Source of the DNA: Pseudomarimonas arenosa
GTDB taxonomy: Bacteria > Pseudomonadota > Gammaproteobacteria > Xanthomonadales > Xanthomonadaceae
Reading direction: 5' to 3'
Assembly: GCF_014841215.1 (NCBI RefSeq)
Contig: NZ_JACYTR010000001.1
Location: 186,001-250,000, forward strand
Length of the DNA stretch: 64,000 bases
Shown here: positions 27,182 through 36,740 of the stretch, one piece after another
Layout: the number at the start of each line of letters is the position of its first letter
Numbering within the stretch: position 1 is the first letter of the stretch
The notes under the pieces: generated by a model
Told to the model about the DNA's origin: nothing
The model's database searches: none
What the model saw: the letters and a program-made list of their open reading frames with translations, nothing else
Translations under genes and position numbers: made by a program

Positions 27182-27590
27182 AGTCGGTGCATGGGCGACC
27201 GGCAGCGCTGGCGGCGGGCCGCCTGACACCCCTTCAGCGCTTCACACATCGTGCCCGACACGCGATCATGGGCCATCAGCCCATGGCCTCGCCCTTGCAG
27301 GCTGAGCCAGAGGAGCTGACGCGGCTTGCCTGCCAGCACTGGCGCTGTTAGAACTCCGGCCAAGAGTTCTTCAGCCACCTGCTATCGAATCGGCCAATTG
27401 ATGTTTCAATCTGCCGATTCAATAAAGCGGTCCATGGATGGACCGCTCGCTCGCAGCGACGTTGTCGCTGTGAAGCGCCCGCGCGTACGGGCATGCCTGC
27501 CGTGAGCCTGTCGAACGGTACCGGACGCGAAGGACGTGAAGTTGAACAGTATGTTCAAGCGTCAAGTTGCCGAATCAACAAGAGCGCTGA
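27182..27590. other. Intergenic stretch without a recognised gene
   Basis: This follows the broken AhpD-like tail. A minus-strand frame of 243 codons covers 26647-27378 but is built mostly from the repeats read backwards, so I do not accept it. CGGTCCATGGATGGACCG (27429-27446) is a near-perfect palindrome. Confidence 0.4.
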
Positions 27591-28010
27591 ATGATGAATC
27601 CACCCGACGTAACGATTCGACAGCTTTACGATGCCTTCGCCCAGGCCGATATCGCGGCCGTGCTGGCAGCACTCGATCCCGCGGTCGAATGGACCGAGGC
27701 CGAAGGCGGGCCCTACGGCGGCACCTTCATTGGGCCACAGGCGGTGCTGGACAACGTATTCGCCAAGCTGGACAGCGAGTGGCAAGGGTTCACGGCCGCG
27801 CCGGCCGAGTTCATCAGCCAGGAGCAGACCGTGGTGGTGCTGGGCGAGTACAGCGGCACCTACAAGCGCACGCGCAAGCCGTTCAAGGCGCCGTTCGCCC
27901 ATGTCTGGCGACTGCAGGAAGGCAAGGTCATTGGGTTCCGCCAATACACCGACACCCATCTGCATTTGTTGCCGATGCAATCAAACCTGCGACTGCGCGA
28001 ACGCTTCTGA
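27591..28010 (+). CDS. SnoaL-like / NTF2-fold protein
   Basis: A 139-residue protein; ATG codons at 27591 and 27594 are both possible. It has the ketosteroid-isomerase-like pattern: first helix TIRQLYDAFAQADIAAVLAAL, then DPAVEWTEAEGGPYGGTFIGPQAV, the central strand VVVLGEYSGTYK, and AHVWRLQEGKVIGFRQYTDT with the usual F-x-D/T ending. Members are small cavity-forming enzymes or ligand binders of varied function, so no substrate is assigned. It stands alone between the repeat region and the phosphorelay operon. Confidence 0.8.
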   Translation: MMNPPDVTIRQLYDAFAQADIAAVLAALDPAVEWTEAEGGPYGGTFIGPQAVLDNVFAKLDSEWQGFTAAPAEFISQEQTVVVLGEYSGTYKRTRKPFKAPFAHVWRLQEGKVIGFRQYTDTHLHLLPMQSNLRLRERF

Positions 28011-28244
28011 GCCGTTGCCGGACGAGCAGGGACAACGCCTGGGTGAAATCATCTGTTATGTGCCTTCCAGCCAGCGGCTAGAACGCCCCCCATCGGACTC
28101 GATCTGAACCCGGGCAGGAATGCCACAGGGACGGTCGAAAATAGTGCCAGACCGGTAGAAAAACGCTCCCAGGTCGCTGGTTTCCCCGCTCCGCCCCGAG
28201 TAAGCTCAGCGGAGGAAGCGATTGTGGTGCTTCCGGGAGCCGCG

Positions 28245-28967
28245 ATGACGAACGATGTCGGCGCTGATCTCAAACTCAACTCGCCGGATATGGCTCCGCG
28301 CGCGATTGAGAATTCACGCGCCACTTCCGATTGGTCAAGCTCAGGTGAAGACAGCACCGGCTTCGAATTCCGCTTCGAGTTCGAACGCACCATGGCGGCC
28401 CTGGGCAGCGACCCGCAGCTGGCGCGACGCCTGCTGCTGAGTTTCTACTCGCGTCATCAACAGACGCCTCAACAGCTGCGTGACGCGCTCGCCGATGGCG
28501 ATCTGGCGACGGCGCGCAGCCTGGCACACAGCCTCAAGGGCACCGCCGGCACGATCGGCTTTCGCGCCATTTCAGATGCCGCCAAACAGCTTGAAGGCGC
28601 CTTGCAGCCCTGGGATATCGAGGCGTCGCTGCAGTTGTTGGATGCGCTGGATAGCGCCTGCGCCACGGCGTTCGCCGAGTTGGCCGCGGCTGCCGCGGAA
28701 ACCGAATCGGCCAGCGACAGCGCCACCCGCCCGGTTGCCAAGAATCGCCACGAGTTGCTGCACGCCCTGACCGGCGTACGTGAGCTGTTGCAGCGTTTCG
28801 ACCCCGACGCCGCGGAACACTTTGAACGACTCAGCACGAGCCTGAGCGGCCAGGGGTTTACAAGCGAAGCTCGGCAGTTGCTCGCCGAATTGCAGGGCTT
28901 TGACTATGTCGCCGCCGAGCACAGCCTCAATCAGCTGCAGCAGAAACTGGAGAAACCCGGTGCTTGA
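28245..28967 (+). CDS. Hpt-domain phosphotransfer protein
   Basis: From ATG 28245 (ribosome site GGGAG just upstream) the product has 240 residues; an upstream GTG at 28224 is less likely. After a variable N-terminus, residues about 48-140 are an Hpt domain with the phospho-accepting H95 in AHSLKGTAGTIG. A second helical segment follows (ELLHALTGVRELLQRFDPDAAEHFERL), resembling the last part of the hybrid kinase's own C-terminus. It is the first gene of the five-gene operon and probably receives phosphate from the hybrid kinase's receiver domain, or returns it to one of the two response regulators. Confidence 0.85.
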   Translation: MTNDVGADLKLNSPDMAPRAIENSRATSDWSSSGEDSTGFEFRFEFERTMAALGSDPQLARRLLLSFYSRHQQTPQQLRDALADGDLATARSLAHSLKGTAGTIGFRAISDAAKQLEGALQPWDIEASLQLLDALDSACATAFAELAAAAAETESASDSATRPVAKNRHELLHALTGVRELLQRFDPDAAEHFERLSTSLSGQGFTSEARQLLAELQGFDYVAAEHSLNQLQQKLEKPGA

Positions 28968-28997
28968 GCCGACTTCGAGCCCGGCGCGAGAACGGCG

Positions 28998-30278
28998 GTG
29001 AGCCAGAGCACACTACCGTCAATCGACCCGGCGCAGCTCTGCATCGGCCTGTTCGTATGCCTGGACCTGGGTTGGATGGATCATCCATTCACCTTCAGCA
29101 GCTTCAAGATCAAGACCGACGACCAGATCGCCACCCTGCGGCAACTGGGGCTGCAGCGCATTCAGTATGACCCGGCGCGCAGCAGCGTAGCCCCGCTCGA
29201 TCCGCCCGCCGAGGAGGAAGTCGTCGCTGCAGCCGAAGCGGCATGCGACCTGCCCCCAATTGAGCATCCGGCAGACCCGGGAAGCGATGACGGTGTCGCC
29301 GAACTTGATCCGTTGCAGCGCGAGTTCGAGGCCGTCAGGCAGCAGTTCAAGCTCGCGGCCGAGAGCCTGCGAAGCATCAATCGTCACCTGGAGTTCAATC
29401 CCAAGCAGGCGCAGCAGGAAGCCAGCGCGATGGTCAATGGCATGATCGAGCAGCTTCTGCAGAGCAACGACGTAAAGGTCCACGCCTTGCAGGAGCGTCT
29501 CAGCGAGCAGACATACTTCCACTCACTGAACGTCGCCGTGCTCTGCCTCACACTCGGCAGAGCACTGGAACTATCAGTTGAGGAACTGCAGGCTCTTGGC
29601 ATGGGCGCGGTGTTCCATGATGCCGGACAAACCCTGCTGCCCAGCCAGCTGCTCAATCGCAGCACCCCGATGAATCGTGCTGAGCAGCGCCTGTTCGAGA
29701 GCCATTGTCAGGAGGGCCTCAGACTGGGACAGATCATGGAGCTGCCCGCGGCCGCCATGGATATTCTGCAGCACCATCATGAAATGCTTGATGGCAGTGG
29801 TTATCCAGAGGGATTGAAGGGTGAGCAGATCTCCAAGCTGGTGCGCATCGTGGCGATCGTCAATCACTACGACGACCTGTGCAACACCACGCTGGCCGGC
29901 GCCGCGGTGTCGCCGTCGGAAGCGCTGTCGCAGATGTTTGCCTTCAAGCGCAATCAGCTCGATGACACCCTGCTGCGGCTGTTCATTCGTTGTCTGGGGG
30001 TGTATCCGCCGGGCAGCATCGTGGCGCTGTCCAATGAACGAATCGGCATGGTGCTGGCAGTCAATCAGCAATCCTCACTGAAACCCACCTTGCTGATCTA
30101 CGACCCATCGGTGCCACCCGAATCGGCGCCGATGCTGGATCTGCGTCAAACGCCGGAGCTGAAGATCGTGCGCGCGGTGAAGATATCACTGCTGCCGCGC
30201 GAAGTGTTTCAGTATCTATGCCCGCGCCAGCATGTCACCTACTTCTTTGACCCGCAGCGCACCGAGGCGACGCAATGA
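28998..30278 (+). CDS. HD-GYP cyclic-di-GMP phosphodiesterase
   Basis: A 426-residue protein with a GTG start at 28998, 30 bases after the Hpt gene. Residues about 1-135 match the DUF3391 domain (PAQLCIGLFVCLDLGWMDHPF), the usual N-terminal partner of HD-GYP. The catalytic part has H175 in FHSLNVA, H207-D208 in AVFHDAGQ, H259/H260 in LQHHHEMLDGSGYPEGLKG with GYP at 268-270, and NHYDD near 289. All metal-ligand motifs are intact, so c-di-GMP hydrolysis is expected. Its stop overlaps the hybrid-kinase start (ATGA, 30275-30278), tying expression of the enzyme to the phosphorelay. Confidence 0.9.
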   Translation: MSQSTLPSIDPAQLCIGLFVCLDLGWMDHPFTFSSFKIKTDDQIATLRQLGLQRIQYDPARSSVAPLDPPAEEEVVAAAEAACDLPPIEHPADPGSDDGVAELDPLQREFEAVRQQFKLAAESLRSINRHLEFNPKQAQQEASAMVNGMIEQLLQSNDVKVHALQERLSEQTYFHSLNVAVLCLTLGRALELSVEELQALGMGAVFHDAGQTLLPSQLLNRSTPMNRAEQRLFESHCQEGLRLGQIMELPAAAMDILQHHHEMLDGSGYPEGLKGEQISKLVRIVAIVNHYDDLCNTTLAGAAVSPSEALSQMFAFKRNQLDDTLLRLFIRCLGVYPPGSIVALSNERIGMVLAVNQQSSLKPTLLIYDPSVPPESAPMLDLRQTPELKIVRAVKISLLPREVFQYLCPRQHVTYFFDPQRTEATQ

Positions 30279-33200
30279 GCGACGCATCGGCGCTGTGGCT
30301 CGGCGCGGTATTCGATCAGTTACCCGATGCTGCCCTGATCATCGACCCGGGCAGCCTGCGCATCCTTGCCTGCAATCAGCTGGCCGCGAAGATTCTGCGC
30401 TATCAGAAGGACTCGCTGCTTAACAAGGAGATCAATGAGATCGAATCATCGATCCAGGCAGTGTTCTACTGGGATCAGGTCAAGGCCGGCGAGTACAACG
30501 AAACTGACTCGCAGGACGGCTACTACCAGTGCTGCGATGGCGAAGTCATCGCCATCAGCAAGCGCAGCAAGCCGATTGTTGTCGATGATCGACCCCTGAT
30601 CCTGGTCGCCTTCCAGGCGGCAGATCAGGCGCACAGTGCGGAACAGGCCTTGTTGCGCACCACCTCGCTGCTGTCCGCCACCCTGGAAGCCACCGCCGAT
30701 GGCATCCTGGTCACCCGTACCGATGGCGGCATCAGCAATATCAACCATCGGCTGGCCGAGATGTGGCAGATTCCCCCGGCCCTGCTCAACGCCGGGGTCG
30801 ACAAGGATGTGCTCGACTTCATGCGCGCACAGTTACCCGATGCCAATCGCAGCTTGCTGGATCTCGACGACATTGACGATCAAGCAACGACGCATCCCTG
30901 CAATCTCGACCTGCTCGACGGGCGGCATTTCGAATGCCAGATGACCCCGCTGATCGTGCAAGGGCGGGTCAGCGGGCGGGTCTACAGTTTCCACGACGTC
31001 ACTCGGCGGCGGCTCGATGAAGCCAAGATTCGCGAGAGCGAGGAACGCTTTCGCAACGTCTTCAACAATAGTCCGATGATGATTTGTCTGGTCAGCTTTC
31101 CCGACGGCAAGATCATCGACATGAATGAGGCCTGCCGCCGCGCCTATCGGGTCGACCGCTACCACGTACCAGACTGGCCGGCCACCGAACTCGATGTCTG
31201 GGCCGATAGCGACGAACGCGACCTGTACATCTACCAGCTGCAGGCCGAGGGCGAGGTACGTAACTTTGAAGCGGTGATGCGCCGTCGTGACGGCAGCCTG
31301 TTCCCGGTGCAGTACAGCGCCAACCTGCTCTCTCTGCGCAACGGTCAGTTAAGCCTGCTGTCGATGCAGGATATCTCGACGCGCAAGCAGGCCGAACGCA
31401 TGCAGCACGTCCAGCACACCATTTCCGAAGCGGCCCACTCGGCCAGCGACATAAACGATTTGTGTCAGCGGCTTCACATGATCGTCAACGAGCAGATTCC
31501 GGCGCAGAATCTGTTTGTCGCGCTGGCCGAAGGTGATCGCAGCGCCAGCGCACAGTTCAGCTATCCCTATGTGGTCGATGAACAGCAACAGGGCGAAGCG
31601 CCATCCGAACTTACCCGCGCCCTGGCGGCCAGCGTGTACTGCGCCGGTAATCCCCAGCTGTTTACCGAGCACGCGCTCAAGTCGCTGTTTGACGCTGACT
31701 TGAGCGAACGGCCGCAGACCTGGCCGAGTGCCTGGCTCGGCGTGCCGCTGATGTCCAATCAGCAATGTATCGGCGTGGTGGGCGTTTCCAGCTATGCGCC
31801 AGGAATGCGTTACACCGATCGCGATGAAGCCCTGCTGCAGTTCGTTGCCAACCAGGTCAACATGGTGATGGAACGCAAGCAGGCCGAAGCTCAGCAGCGC
31901 CTGCTCGATGAAACCTTGCAGCAGCGCAACGTCGAGTTAGAGAAGGCCAGCCGGGTGAAATCAGAGTTCCTGGCCAATATGTCGCATGAGATTCGCACGC
32001 CGATGAATGCCATTATCGGCCTGTCGCGCCTGTGCCTGGGAACCGACCTCAATGCGCAGCAGCGCGACTACGTAGAAAAAGTGTTTCATGCCGGCAGTTC
32101 TCTGCTCGGCATCATCAACGACATCCTGGACATCTCCAAGGTCGAGGCCGGCAAACTTGAGCTGGAGGCGATTCCCTTCTCTCTCGACGCGGTGTTCGAC
32201 AACCTGCGCAATCTGGTCTCAACCCGGGTGCAGGAGAAGGGTCTGCAGCTGGTTATCGAGCGCAATGATGATCGACCGCGTCTGCTTGGCGACCCGCTGC
32301 GCCTGGGCCAGGTCCTGCTCAATCTGGTCGGCAATGCAATCAAGTTCACCGAACGGGGTGAGGTTCGGATCGGTGTCAGGCAGGTCGATGCCCAGGATCA
32401 GGGCGTAACGCTGGAGTTCTCGGTCAAGGATTCGGGCATCGGTATGAGCGAAGCCCACCGCCAGCGTCTGTTCCAGCCGTTCTCGCAAGCCGATGCCTCG
32501 ACCACCCGTAAGTACGGCGGCACCGGGCTGGGACTGGCGATCAGCAAGAATCTGGTCGAGTTGATGGGAGGCCAGATCGAGGTCGACAGCGAACTTGGCA
32601 GCGGCACCTGCTTTCGCTTCAGCGCGCGCTTTGGCTTGGTGACCGGTGAGCGCCTCGAGGCGGGTGAAGCAAGGCCGGTAGGCGCGCTCAGCTTTGATGT
32701 CGAAGCCTGCTTGCGCGGTCGGCACGTGCTACTGGTCGAAGACAATCTGATCAATCAGCAGATTGCTCGCGAATGGCTGGCCAAGGCAGGATTGCAGGTC
32801 AGCCTGGCCAGTAATGGTCGCGAGGCATTGGATACCCTCGCCTCTCAAGCGTTCGATTGGGTGTTGATGGATCTGCAGATGCCGGAAATGGATGGCTTCG
32901 AAGCCACCCGGCGTATTCGTGAGCAGGCGCACTTCAAGGATCTGCCGGTGATCGCCATGACCGCCAATGCCATGGCCTCCGATCGCCAGGCCTGTCTTGC
33001 CGCCGGCATGAATGATCACCTGCCCAAGCCGATCGACCCCGATCAACTGTTCCGCACCTTGGCTCATTGGATGCCGCAACAGCCCGCGATCGAGCCCGGC
33101 GACACGATCGCAACAGCTTGTTCAGTTGAGCCCGCTGTCTCCGGCATGGCATTGCCGGCACAACTGCCGGGTATCGATCTCGAGCGGGCACTGTCCAACA

Positions 33201-33757
33201 CCGGCGGCAATGCCAGCCTGTTGCGCTCCTTGCTGCAGATTTTCCTGCGTGATCATGGGGAGGATGAGAAACGCATCCGCCAGGCGCTGGACAGTGGCGA
33301 TCATGCCTTGGCGCAGCGCTTGGCCCACACCCTCAAGGGCATTGCCGGTTCGCTTGCTGCCGAGCCCCTGCATCTCGCCGCCAAGCAGCTCGACCAGGCG
33401 CTGCGGCAGCAAGCGCAGCCGCAGTGCGGCGCCCTGCTCAAGGCGCTGGAGACAGCCCTCGACCCGTTGATCTGTGGCCTGCGCGACGCGCTCGCCGAGT
33501 CGGCCAGCGCGCCGGCCCCGGCCGGCAAATCGCTAGACCACGCCGCCCTGCTGGAAATGATCGAAGCCATCGGCCAGCGTGTGGCCGAATTCGACCCTGA
33601 AGCCGAGACCATCGCCGCCGAGCTATGCCGGCAGTGCGGCGACCACGCGGCGACAGCATCGGCCGATCTATTGGCCCGGCAGCTGGCGGCCTATGACTTT
33701 GAAGCCGCCGGCGCTACCCTGCAACAACTCAGGCAGGCCCTGGAGACCGCTTCATGA
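30275..33757 (+). CDS. Hybrid sensor kinase PAS-PAS-PAS-GAF-HisKA-HATPase-REC-Hpt
   Basis: An 1160-residue protein without clear membrane spans, so probably cytosolic. Three PAS-like domains occupy roughly 5-370 (LPDAALIIDPGSLRILACNQ, ATADGILVTRTDGGISNIN, FNNSPMMICLVSFPDGKIIDMN), then a GAF domain to about 540. H571 in NMSHEIRTPMNAIIG is the autophosphorylation site, followed by N-box NLVGNAIKF and G-boxes DSGIGM and GTGLGLAI. A receiver domain has D866 (LMDLQMPEMDG), and a C-terminal Hpt domain has H1018 (AHTLKGIAGS). One polypeptide thus holds a full His-Asp-His relay. It overlaps both neighbours by four bases, and likely targets are the downstream REC and REC-GGDEF proteins. Confidence 0.93.
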   Translation: MSDASALWLGAVFDQLPDAALIIDPGSLRILACNQLAAKILRYQKDSLLNKEINEIESSIQAVFYWDQVKAGEYNETDSQDGYYQCCDGEVIAISKRSKPIVVDDRPLILVAFQAADQAHSAEQALLRTTSLLSATLEATADGILVTRTDGGISNINHRLAEMWQIPPALLNAGVDKDVLDFMRAQLPDANRSLLDLDDIDDQATTHPCNLDLLDGRHFECQMTPLIVQGRVSGRVYSFHDVTRRRLDEAKIRESEERFRNVFNNSPMMICLVSFPDGKIIDMNEACRRAYRVDRYHVPDWPATELDVWADSDERDLYIYQLQAEGEVRNFEAVMRRRDGSLFPVQYSANLLSLRNGQLSLLSMQDISTRKQAERMQHVQHTISEAAHSASDINDLCQRLHMIVNEQIPAQNLFVALAEGDRSASAQFSYPYVVDEQQQGEAPSELTRALAASVYCAGNPQLFTEHALKSLFDADLSERPQTWPSAWLGVPLMSNQQCIGVVGVSSYAPGMRYTDRDEALLQFVANQVNMVMERKQAEAQQRLLDETLQQRNVELEKASRVKSEFLANMSHEIRTPMNAIIGLSRLCLGTDLNAQQRDYVEKVFHAGSSLLGIINDILDISKVEAGKLELEAIPFSLDAVFDNLRNLVSTRVQEKGLQLVIERNDDRPRLLGDPLRLGQVLLNLVGNAIKFTERGEVRIGVRQVDAQDQGVTLEFSVKDSGIGMSEAHRQRLFQPFSQADASTTRKYGGTGLGLAISKNLVELMGGQIEVDSELGSGTCFRFSARFGLVTGERLEAGEARPVGALSFDVEACLRGRHVLLVEDNLINQQIAREWLAKAGLQVSLASNGREALDTLASQAFDWVLMDLQMPEMDGFEATRRIREQAHFKDLPVIAMTANAMASDRQACLAAGMNDHLPKPIDPDQLFRTLAHWMPQQPAIEPGDTIATACSVEPAVSGMALPAQLPGIDLERALSNTGGNASLLRSLLQIFLRDHGEDEKRIRQALDSGDHALAQRLAHTLKGIAGSLAAEPLHLAAKQLDQALRQQAQPQCGALLKALETALDPLICGLRDALAESASAPAPAGKSLDHAALLEMIEAIGQRVAEFDPEAETIAAELCRQCGDHAATASADLLARQLAAYDFEAAGATLQQLRQALETAS

Positions 33758-34158
33758 GCGAGGTTGACAAGCCGCGCGTGCTGATCGTCGATGACAACAA
33801 TTTCAATATCGGCTTGATTCGCTCGGCGCTGTATCCCGAGTTCAAGCTGATGGTGGCACATAGCGGCAGGCAGGGGCTGAAGATCGCCATGGAATTCAAA
33901 CCGGATCTGGTCTTGCTCGATGTCATGATGCCCGACCTCGATGGCTATAAGGTGTGCGCTGCACTGAAGGAGCATGAGGCCACGCGTCATATTCCGGTGG
34001 TGTTTCTCAGCAGTCTGGACGAACCTTCCGATGCCGAACGTGGGCTACAGCTCGGGGCCGTCGACTTCCTGCACAAGCCCTTTCGCACCGATGTGGTGCT
34101 GGAAACGGTGCGCATGCATGTCGGCAAGCCCAGCTCATCATCGGGGCCTTCGCTGTGA
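33754..34158 (+). CDS. Stand-alone receiver (CheY-like) protein
   Basis: A 134-residue receiver domain with acidic pair D13-D14, phospho-acceptor D56 in LLDVMMPDLDG, the conserved S/T position (FLSSLDE) and K in HKPF. It has no output domain and a short Ser-rich tail. It overlaps the kinase by ATGA (33754-33757) and the cyclase by GTGA (34155-34158). It may be a phosphate sink, or a diffusible partner signalling to another target such as the HD-GYP protein or a motility component. Confidence 0.9.
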   Translation: MSEVDKPRVLIVDDNNFNIGLIRSALYPEFKLMVAHSGRQGLKIAMEFKPDLVLLDVMMPDLDGYKVCAALKEHEATRHIPVVFLSSLDEPSDAERGLQLGAVDFLHKPFRTDVVLETVRMHVGKPSSSSGPSL

Positions 34159-35093
34159 AGCCCATGACCAGCTCCCTGCCGCCCATCACCGAAGAAAAGC
34201 AGAAGCTGCTGATCGTCGACGACGAACCGTTCAATCTGAACCTGCTTAACGCCCTGCTCAAGCAGGAGTACAAGATCATGGTGGCGATTGACGGCGAGCA
34301 GGCGCTGAAGTGCGCCCTGAGTGCGCGCCCCGACCTGATCCTGCTCGACATCATGATGCCCGGCATCGATGGCCACGAGGTCTGCCGACGCCTGAAGGCG
34401 GATGAGCGCACCCGCGATGTGCCGATCATCTTCATCAGCGCCAAGAGCGAGGTGGCTGATGAAGCAATGGGTTTTGATCTGGGCGCCGTCGACTACATCA
34501 GCAAGCCATTCAACAGCACCGTGGTGAAGGCGCGGGTGCGCACTCATATGCGCCTGAAGCGCCGCGGCGATCTATTGGAAAAGCTGGTCATGCTCGATGG
34601 CCTGACCATGATTCCCAACCGCCGCGCCCTGGATGACATCTGCGCGCGCGAGTGGCGCCGCAGTCTGCGTGGACGCACGCCGCTGTCGGCCCTGATGATC
34701 GATATCGATCACTTCAAGAGCTTCAATGATCACTACGGCCATCGGGCCGGTGACGAGTGCCTGATCGCCGTGGCTCAGGCCCTGACCCAGGGAACCCGAC
34801 GCCCCGGTGATTTCGTCGCTCGCTACGGCGGCGAGGAATTCGCCGCCATCCTGGCCGAAACCGACCAGGACGGCGCCGTGCAGATCGCCGAACGGATGCA
34901 GCAGAACGTGCATGACCTGGCCATCGAACACGCGCATTCGGCCGCGGCAGCACGCATCACCATTAGCATCGGCTTGGCCGCAGCCCTGGCCAGCCCGATG
35001 AACTCGGTGCAGACGCTGCTGGAGACAGCCGATCGGGCCCTCTATCAGGCCAAGCGAGCTGGGCGCAACCGCGTGTGTGCCGAGCGGCTGTAG
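34155..35093 (+). CDS. REC-GGDEF response regulator, diguanylate cyclase
   Basis: A 312-residue protein from GTG 34155 (ATG 34164 is a possible alternative). The receiver has phospho-acceptor D65 (LLDIMMPGIDG) and K in SKPF. The cyclase has DGLTMIPNRRALDD, the metal site DIDHFKSFNDHYGH and the active-site motif GGEEF at 225-229, so it should make c-di-GMP. An inhibitory I-site (R216-P-G-D219) is present at the correct distance, indicating product feedback. The PleD/WspR-like architecture implies activation by phosphorylation through the upstream hybrid kinase. It is the last gene of the operon, which also holds a c-di-GMP-degrading HD-GYP enzyme. Confidence 0.93.
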   Translation: MKPMTSSLPPITEEKQKLLIVDDEPFNLNLLNALLKQEYKIMVAIDGEQALKCALSARPDLILLDIMMPGIDGHEVCRRLKADERTRDVPIIFISAKSEVADEAMGFDLGAVDYISKPFNSTVVKARVRTHMRLKRRGDLLEKLVMLDGLTMIPNRRALDDICAREWRRSLRGRTPLSALMIDIDHFKSFNDHYGHRAGDECLIAVAQALTQGTRRPGDFVARYGGEEFAAILAETDQDGAVQIAERMQQNVHDLAIEHAHSAAAARITISIGLAAALASPMNSVQTLLETADRALYQAKRAGRNRVCAERL

Positions 35094-35199
35094 CCTTCCT
35101 CACCGCCGATCAAACGCAGTGTTGCCAAGACCGAGTTGCAGCCGCACCCGAGTCCGTCGAGAATGCCCCCCTCACGGTAGTAGAGAATGCGTTCCCCGA

Positions 35200-35697
35200 A
35201 TGAAAACCCCACTGTTTCGATGCCTGTTGGCCAGTGCGCTGGCGCTTTTGGGATCTCCCTTGGTGGCGCAGGAAGTGCCGCAGTGGCAGGGTCGATTTGG
35301 CGCCGGCACCACCCGGGCCCTGGAAGGCGACCGCAGCCTGTCGGTCAGCGTCGGGCTGGAGCGTTCGCTACCTGGCTACCACTGGGCCGGCGGTGACTTC
35401 AGCCTGGACCTGGGTCTTTACTCCCTGCGTCAGCGCAACTCTGACGATCCGGAACTGGATGACGATGTGTTCGCTGCAGCGGCCGGTCTACGCTGGCGAC
35501 GTGGCATCTGGGTGCTTGGTTTCAGTCCCGCCATCGCCACCTCGCGCACCTCTGCCATCAGCGGCGTACTGCAGTTCGTCAGCACCGCCGGCCTGCGCGG
35601 CGAACACATCGGCGCGATGCTGCAGCACATCTCTAACGGCAGCCTGCATGGTCGCAACCGCGGCGAGACGATGCTGATGCTGGAACTGTATTTCTGA
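35200..35697 (+). CDS. PagL-like outer-membrane lipid A deacylase family protein
   Basis: A 165-residue protein from ATG 35200 with a signal peptide (FRCLLASALALLGSPLVA) and amphipathic strands ending in MLELYF, typical of a small beta-barrel with an aromatic last residue. The PagL-type motif HISNGSLHGRNRGE is present: His and Ser in H-x-S-N are the known catalytic pair, and the Glu lies 13 residues after His where P. aeruginosa PagL has 14. It would remove the 3-O acyl chain of lipid A at the outer-membrane surface. Activity is plausible, but the family contains many uncharacterised members. It faces the PhzF-like gene tail to tail. Confidence 0.65.
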   Translation: MKTPLFRCLLASALALLGSPLVAQEVPQWQGRFGAGTTRALEGDRSLSVSVGLERSLPGYHWAGGDFSLDLGLYSLRQRNSDDPELDDDVFAAAAGLRWRRGIWVLGFSPAIATSRTSAISGVLQFVSTAGLRGEHIGAMLQHISNGSLHGRNRGETMLMLELYF

Positions 35698-35736
35698 GAC
35701 GACGGACCGTGAATCGAGCGCCGCTGTGCCGTCGGC

Positions 35737-36624
35737 TCAGCGCGCCTGCTTGCCAAGGCCAGCGCTCAGGGTGCCGTCAACCACGGTAACCGCCTGGCCA
35801 CCGATCCACACCCCATCAGCCTCGATACTGACCTCGACCCGTCCGTCGCGCTGCAGCTCTCGGCCCTGGCTGGCGACGTAGCGATCGCCACGCTTGAGCT
35901 GACCGACATCGCGCAGGTAGGCGCCCATCGAGGCATTGGCGCTGCCGGTCACCGGATCTTCCGGAATGCCATCGGCCGGACAGAATGCGCGCACCACCCG
36001 CTGGTAGTCCTGCCCGGCATTGGCCGCGGCAAACACCGCCAGACCCACCGCGCCGGTTGTCCGACACAGCGCCGCCACTGCCTGTAGATCAGGCCGCAGT
36101 GAGCGCACTGCCTCCTCATCACGTAGTTCCACCAACCACCAATGCGGTCCGTTGTCATACAGCACCGGCGCCAGGTCGCCGATCGGCCAATCGGCCAGGG
36201 CCGCCGTCAGCAGGCCCTGATCATCGACCTGCCGCCGCTGCGCCGCAGGCGAGCGCAGCGCGATGGTGCGCTGATCCTTGCTGCCCAGGACCCGCACCGG
36301 CAACAGGCCGGCCTCGCATTCCTGCACCAACTCGCCACTGCCCGACGACAACAAGCCGCTCTCGAGCAGCGCGTGGGCCGTGCCGACACTGGGATGACCG
36401 GCAAACGGCAGCTCGGACATCGGCGTGAATATGCGCAGCCGGTAGGAGGCCTCGGGCGTTCGTGGCTGCAGGACAAAGGTCGTTTCCGACAGATTGGTCC
36501 AACGCGCGATGTGCTGCATCTGCTCGCGGCTCAAGGCATCGGCGGCCAGGATCACCGCCACCGGGTTGCCGCGGAACGGCTGATCGGTGAACACATCCAC
36601 CTGTTTGAACGGCACCCTGATCAT
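35737..36624 (-). CDS. PhzF-family isomerase/epimerase-like protein
   Basis: From ATG 36624 the product has 295 residues, the usual PhzF length; an upstream start would add 21 unlikely residues. The N-terminus IRVPFKQVDVFTDQPFRGNPVAVI and the catalytic glutamate E47 in NLSETTFVL match the diaminopimelate-epimerase-fold PhzF group. The second half has PEDPVTGSANASMGAYL, the other conserved signature. There are no other phenazine genes nearby, so this is one of the many PhzF paralogues of unknown substrate. Confidence 0.9.
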   Translation of the reverse strand: MIRVPFKQVDVFTDQPFRGNPVAVILAADALSREQMQHIARWTNLSETTFVLQPRTPEASYRLRIFTPMSELPFAGHPSVGTAHALLESGLLSSGSGELVQECEAGLLPVRVLGSKDQRTIALRSPAAQRRQVDDQGLLTAALADWPIGDLAPVLYDNGPHWWLVELRDEEAVRSLRPDLQAVAALCRTTGAVGLAVFAAANAGQDYQRVVRAFCPADGIPEDPVTGSANASMGAYLRDVGQLKRGDRYVASQGRELQRDGRVEVSIEADGVWIGGQAVTVVDGTLSAGLGKQAR

Positions 36625-36740
36625 GACGACACTCCAGCTCGCGACGACCCATGGTGCAGATGCCCGCACGGGCTGGCAAGCATCCACGCTAGACAGCGCG
36701 CGGCGTAGAATGGAAGACCGCCCCCGATGAGGAGATCAGC

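Noticed and set aside
26647-27378. 243-codon minus-strand frame
   Set aside because: It is made mostly of the 131-bp repeats read backwards (the same LTHPELVEGCLTEASPEG-like block recurs) and crosses the plus-strand AhpD-like remnant.
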